Of a stretch of 7,996 bases of DNA, positions 6,695 to 7,996 are shown piece after piece. A model generated the notes under the pieces. That model was not told the origin of the DNA, searched no databases, and was given only the letters and a program-made list of their open reading frames with translations. How positions within the stretch are numbered: position 1 is the stretch's first letter; every line of letters begins with the position of its first letter. Location: positions 1 through 7,996 of the forward strand of contig JBIIPQ010000196.1 in assembly GCA_044342535.1 (NCBI GenBank). Reading direction: 5' to 3'. The position numbers were made by a program, and so were the translations under genes. Origin of the DNA: UBA4615 sp044342535. GTDB lineage: Bacteria; Pseudomonadota; Gammaproteobacteria; Burkholderiales; Burkholderiaceae_E.

Positions 6695-6701
6695 TCAGGC
6701 C
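6695..6701 (+). repeat. TCAGGCC direct repeat, left
   Basis: This is the left copy of the 7-bp repeat that brackets the IS110 element, 33 bp after the methyltransferase stop codon. It may be the crossover core shared by target and donor, or a short target duplication. Confidence 0.4.
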
Positions 6702-6908
6702 AGACCAGCGCGGTAAAGTCTGATCACCGAAGAGGTGACCGGACCGGACCGTGCAGCCTGATTGCCGCTGGAGCCGACGGCGAAGCCGTCGAGTTCGTGC
6801 CTGAGTACATTGCGCACGGCCCCCGTGCTGGTCTTCCCGATGCCCGAACAGTTAGCGGAGCCGCGCCTTGGCGTGAGTTCGCATTCACAAGCAGGGGTTA
6901 AGAAGACC
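6702..6908 (+). ncRNA. Candidate IS110 bridge RNA region
   Basis: In IS110-group elements the non-coding DNA upstream of the transposase encodes the bridge RNA that pairs with target and donor DNA (established for IS621). This region has the right place, orientation and size, no recognisable coding, and several stems in a row: TCACC-gaaga-GGTGA (6724-6738), CGACGGC-gaa-GCCGTCG (6775-6791) and GCACGG-ccc-CCGTGC (6814-6828), plus a small tandem GACCG repeat near 6738-6750. I could not identify guide segments matching the flanks with confidence, and the RNA ends are not determined. The assignment rests on position and structure. Confidence 0.5.
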
Positions 6909-7877
6909 ATGTCTGGATCATCCGTGATGGTGGGTATCGACGTCGCAAGCACGCACGTCGATGTGGCGGCGATCGGCATCGAACTGCCGAGCGCCTTGGC
7001 TCAGGTTCCCAACGACGCCGACGGCCACAGCGCGCTGGCCGACGGGCTGGCGCGCCTGGCCCCGGGGCTGGTGCTGATGGAGGCCACCGGTGGCTACGAG
7101 GCGGCACTCGCCTGTGCGCTGCAGGCGGCCGGCCTGCGGGTTGCGGTGATCAACCCGCGCATGGCGCGCGACTTCGCACGTGCCATGCAACGGTTGGCCA
7201 AGACTGACCGGATCGACGCGGCCACGCTGGCCGAGTTCGCCTGCGTGCTCGCCCGCAGGCCCGATTGCGAGCGCTTCATCCGCCCGCTCTCCGAGCCCGA
7301 GCAGCAGGATCTGGCCGCGCTCGTCACGCGCCGGCGCCAGCTGGTCGCCATGCAGCTCTCCGAGCGCCAGCGGCTGCGCCTGGCGCGGCCCGTTGCGCGC
7401 CCCAGCATCGAGGCGATGATCGAGGCGATCAAACGCCAGCTCGACGACCTCGAGGCCGAGATGGCCCGTCACGTCGAGGCGCACCATGCACAGATGGCGA
7501 GACTGCTCCAGGGAGTGGCTGGCATCGGAAAGGTTGCCGCCGCTACGCTGATCGCCGAGCTGCCCGAGTTGGGGCGGCTCAACCGGCGCGAGATCAGCGC
7601 GCTGGTCGGTGTGGCGCCCTACGCCCGAGACTCGGGTCAGAGCCGCGGGCGACGACGCATCAGCGGCGGGCGCTTCGAGGTCCGCCGGGCGCTGTACATG
7701 GCCACCCTCACCGCCACCCGCCATAACGCACCGATCCGCGCGTTCTACGAGCGCCTGGTGGCCGCCGGCAAGCCTAAAAAGGTGGCCCTGATCGCCTGCA
7801 TGCGCAAGCTGATCACCCACCTCAATGCCATCGCCCGTGACCATCTGATCGATCATCCCAAACCCACTATCGCTTGA
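6909..7877 (+). CDS. IS110-family transposase (DEDD, bridge-RNA-guided recombinase)
   Basis: Protein of 322 residues, normal for the family. The N-terminal RuvC-like DEDD domain has VGIDVAS (Asp11), VLMEATGGYE (Glu58) and AKTDRIDA (Asp100, Asp103). A helical stretch with coiled-coil character spans about 165-200. The C-terminal Tnp_20 domain has LLQGVAGIGKVAAATLIAEL (199-218), then APYARDSGQSRGRRRISGGR (236-255) with the probable nucleophile Ser242, then ALYMATL. All catalytic residues are present, so the element may be active. ATG 6909 is chosen because homology begins immediately (MVGIDVAS); AAGAAG lies just upstream. The frame is open further back, but that part is non-coding bridge-RNA territory. 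Confidence 0.93.
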   Translation: MSGSSVMVGIDVASTHVDVAAIGIELPSALAQVPNDADGHSALADGLARLAPGLVLMEATGGYEAALACALQAAGLRVAVINPRMARDFARAMQRLAKTDRIDAATLAEFACVLARRPDCERFIRPLSEPEQQDLAALVTRRRQLVAMQLSERQRLRLARPVARPSIEAMIEAIKRQLDDLEAEMARHVEAHHAQMARLLQGVAGIGKVAAATLIAELPELGRLNRREISALVGVAPYARDSGQSRGRRRISGGRFEVRRALYMATLTATRHNAPIRAFYERLVAAGKPKKVALIACMRKLITHLNAIARDHLIDHPKPTIA

Positions 7878-7893
7878 CAGGAGACACAGTTAC

Positions 7894-7900
7894 TCAGGCC
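7894..7900 (+). repeat. TCAGGCC direct repeat, right
   Basis: This is the right copy, 16 bp after the transposase stop codon, at the point where the adaptor-protein frame becomes recognisable. Confidence 0.4.
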
Positions 7901-7996
7901 CGCCTCGCCTCGGCGCAGGCCCGCGTGCAGTCGGCGCAGGCGCAGCTCCAGTCGCAGGACCTGCGGCTGCGGATGACGCAGGTGCTGGCGCCCGAC
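7895..7996 (+). CDS. Periplasmic adaptor (HlyD/RND membrane-fusion protein), 5'-truncated fragment
   Basis: The 34 codons to the window end read QARLASAQARVQSAQAQLQS followed by QDLRLRMTQVLAPD. This is the end of the alpha-hairpin and the return into the lipoyl half-motif (V-x-A-P-D-D-G is typical) of adaptor proteins of tripartite efflux or secretion systems. The N-terminal signal and first half of the hairpin are missing: IS110 sequence lies directly upstream, and no adaptor coding is visible on the far side of the IS. The gene therefore seems interrupted and rearranged rather than simply split. Downstream parts lie outside the window. Unless transcription and a start come from the IS, it is not expressed as a normal exported protein. 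Confidence 0.7.

Larger units (their letters stand above)
6695..7900 (+). mobile_element. IS110-family insertion sequence
   Basis: The element holds an intact IS110-type transposase, about 207 bp of structured non-coding DNA upstream of it and fewer than 20 bp downstream. The 7-bp sequence TCAGGCC occurs at 6695-6701 and again at 7894-7900, directly oriented, and the second copy is where adaptor-protein coding begins. I take these as the likely edges, giving about 1.2 kb. No terminal inverted repeats are visible, as expected for IS110. The long 5' and short 3' non-coding ends fit the IS110 subgroup rather than IS1111, which has its guide RNA downstream. The exact ends are uncertain by several bases, and the repeat could be chance. 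Confidence 0.75.

Noticed and set aside
6762..6908. N-terminal extension of the IS110 transposase from TTG 6762
   Set aside because: Family homology starts at the ATG at 6909; the upstream stretch is structured and fits the non-coding bridge-RNA end.

Overview
The window is GC-rich DNA with strong third-position GC, and every protein-coding frame I judge intact ends in TGA. Together with a Bug/TctC-type solute receptor, this suggests a betaproteobacterium, probably Burkholderiales. That placement is an inference from gene content; there is no rRNA or other phylogenetic marker here. The region looks accessory, with two mobile-element traces, three broken host genes and a toxin-antitoxin pair.

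Layout. Positions 160-640 (minus strand) hold the decayed C-terminal part of an IS91-family transposase, with an internal deletion, two in-frame stops and a frameshift. An AT-rich island (about 681-806) with overlapping palindromes precedes a hipB-hipA toxin-antitoxin operon (807-2435, plus). After 360 bp without a convincing gene comes an intact periplasmic receptor of the tripartite tricarboxylate transport family (2796-3761, plus), with no membrane subunits beside it. A doubtful small ORF follows (3792-4016). A short-chain dehydrogenase fragment of 50 codons on the minus strand (4022-4174) keeps its start and RBS but little else. An imperfect 23-bp direct repeat lies on either side of the receptor gene (2541-2563 and 4012-4034).

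A drug/metabolite-type EamA transporter (4318 to about 5265, plus) is full length except for two in-frame TAA codons, both where the family usually has tyrosine, and it has lost a normal C-terminal stop. A SAM-dependent methyltransferase with an N-terminal coiled coil (5493-6662, plus) is intact, with a good -10 box upstream. Next is an IS110-family insertion sequence (about 6695-7900): a structured 5' non-coding end that is a good candidate for the bridge RNA, an intact DEDD/serine transposase (6909-7877), and a very short 3' end. A 7-bp direct repeat, TCAGGCC, marks its likely edges. Immediately to the right is a periplasmic adaptor (HlyD/RND membrane-fusion) reading frame that lacks its N-terminal part and runs off the window.

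The genes do not form one pathway. hipBA is a self-contained addiction or persistence module beside IS91 debris. The receptor, the SDR fragment and the dead transporter look like remains of a catabolic or uptake locus. The most biologically rich element is the IS110 unit with its putative guide RNA. I found no CRISPR array, tRNA or rRNA, and nothing I could defend as a wholly new defence system.
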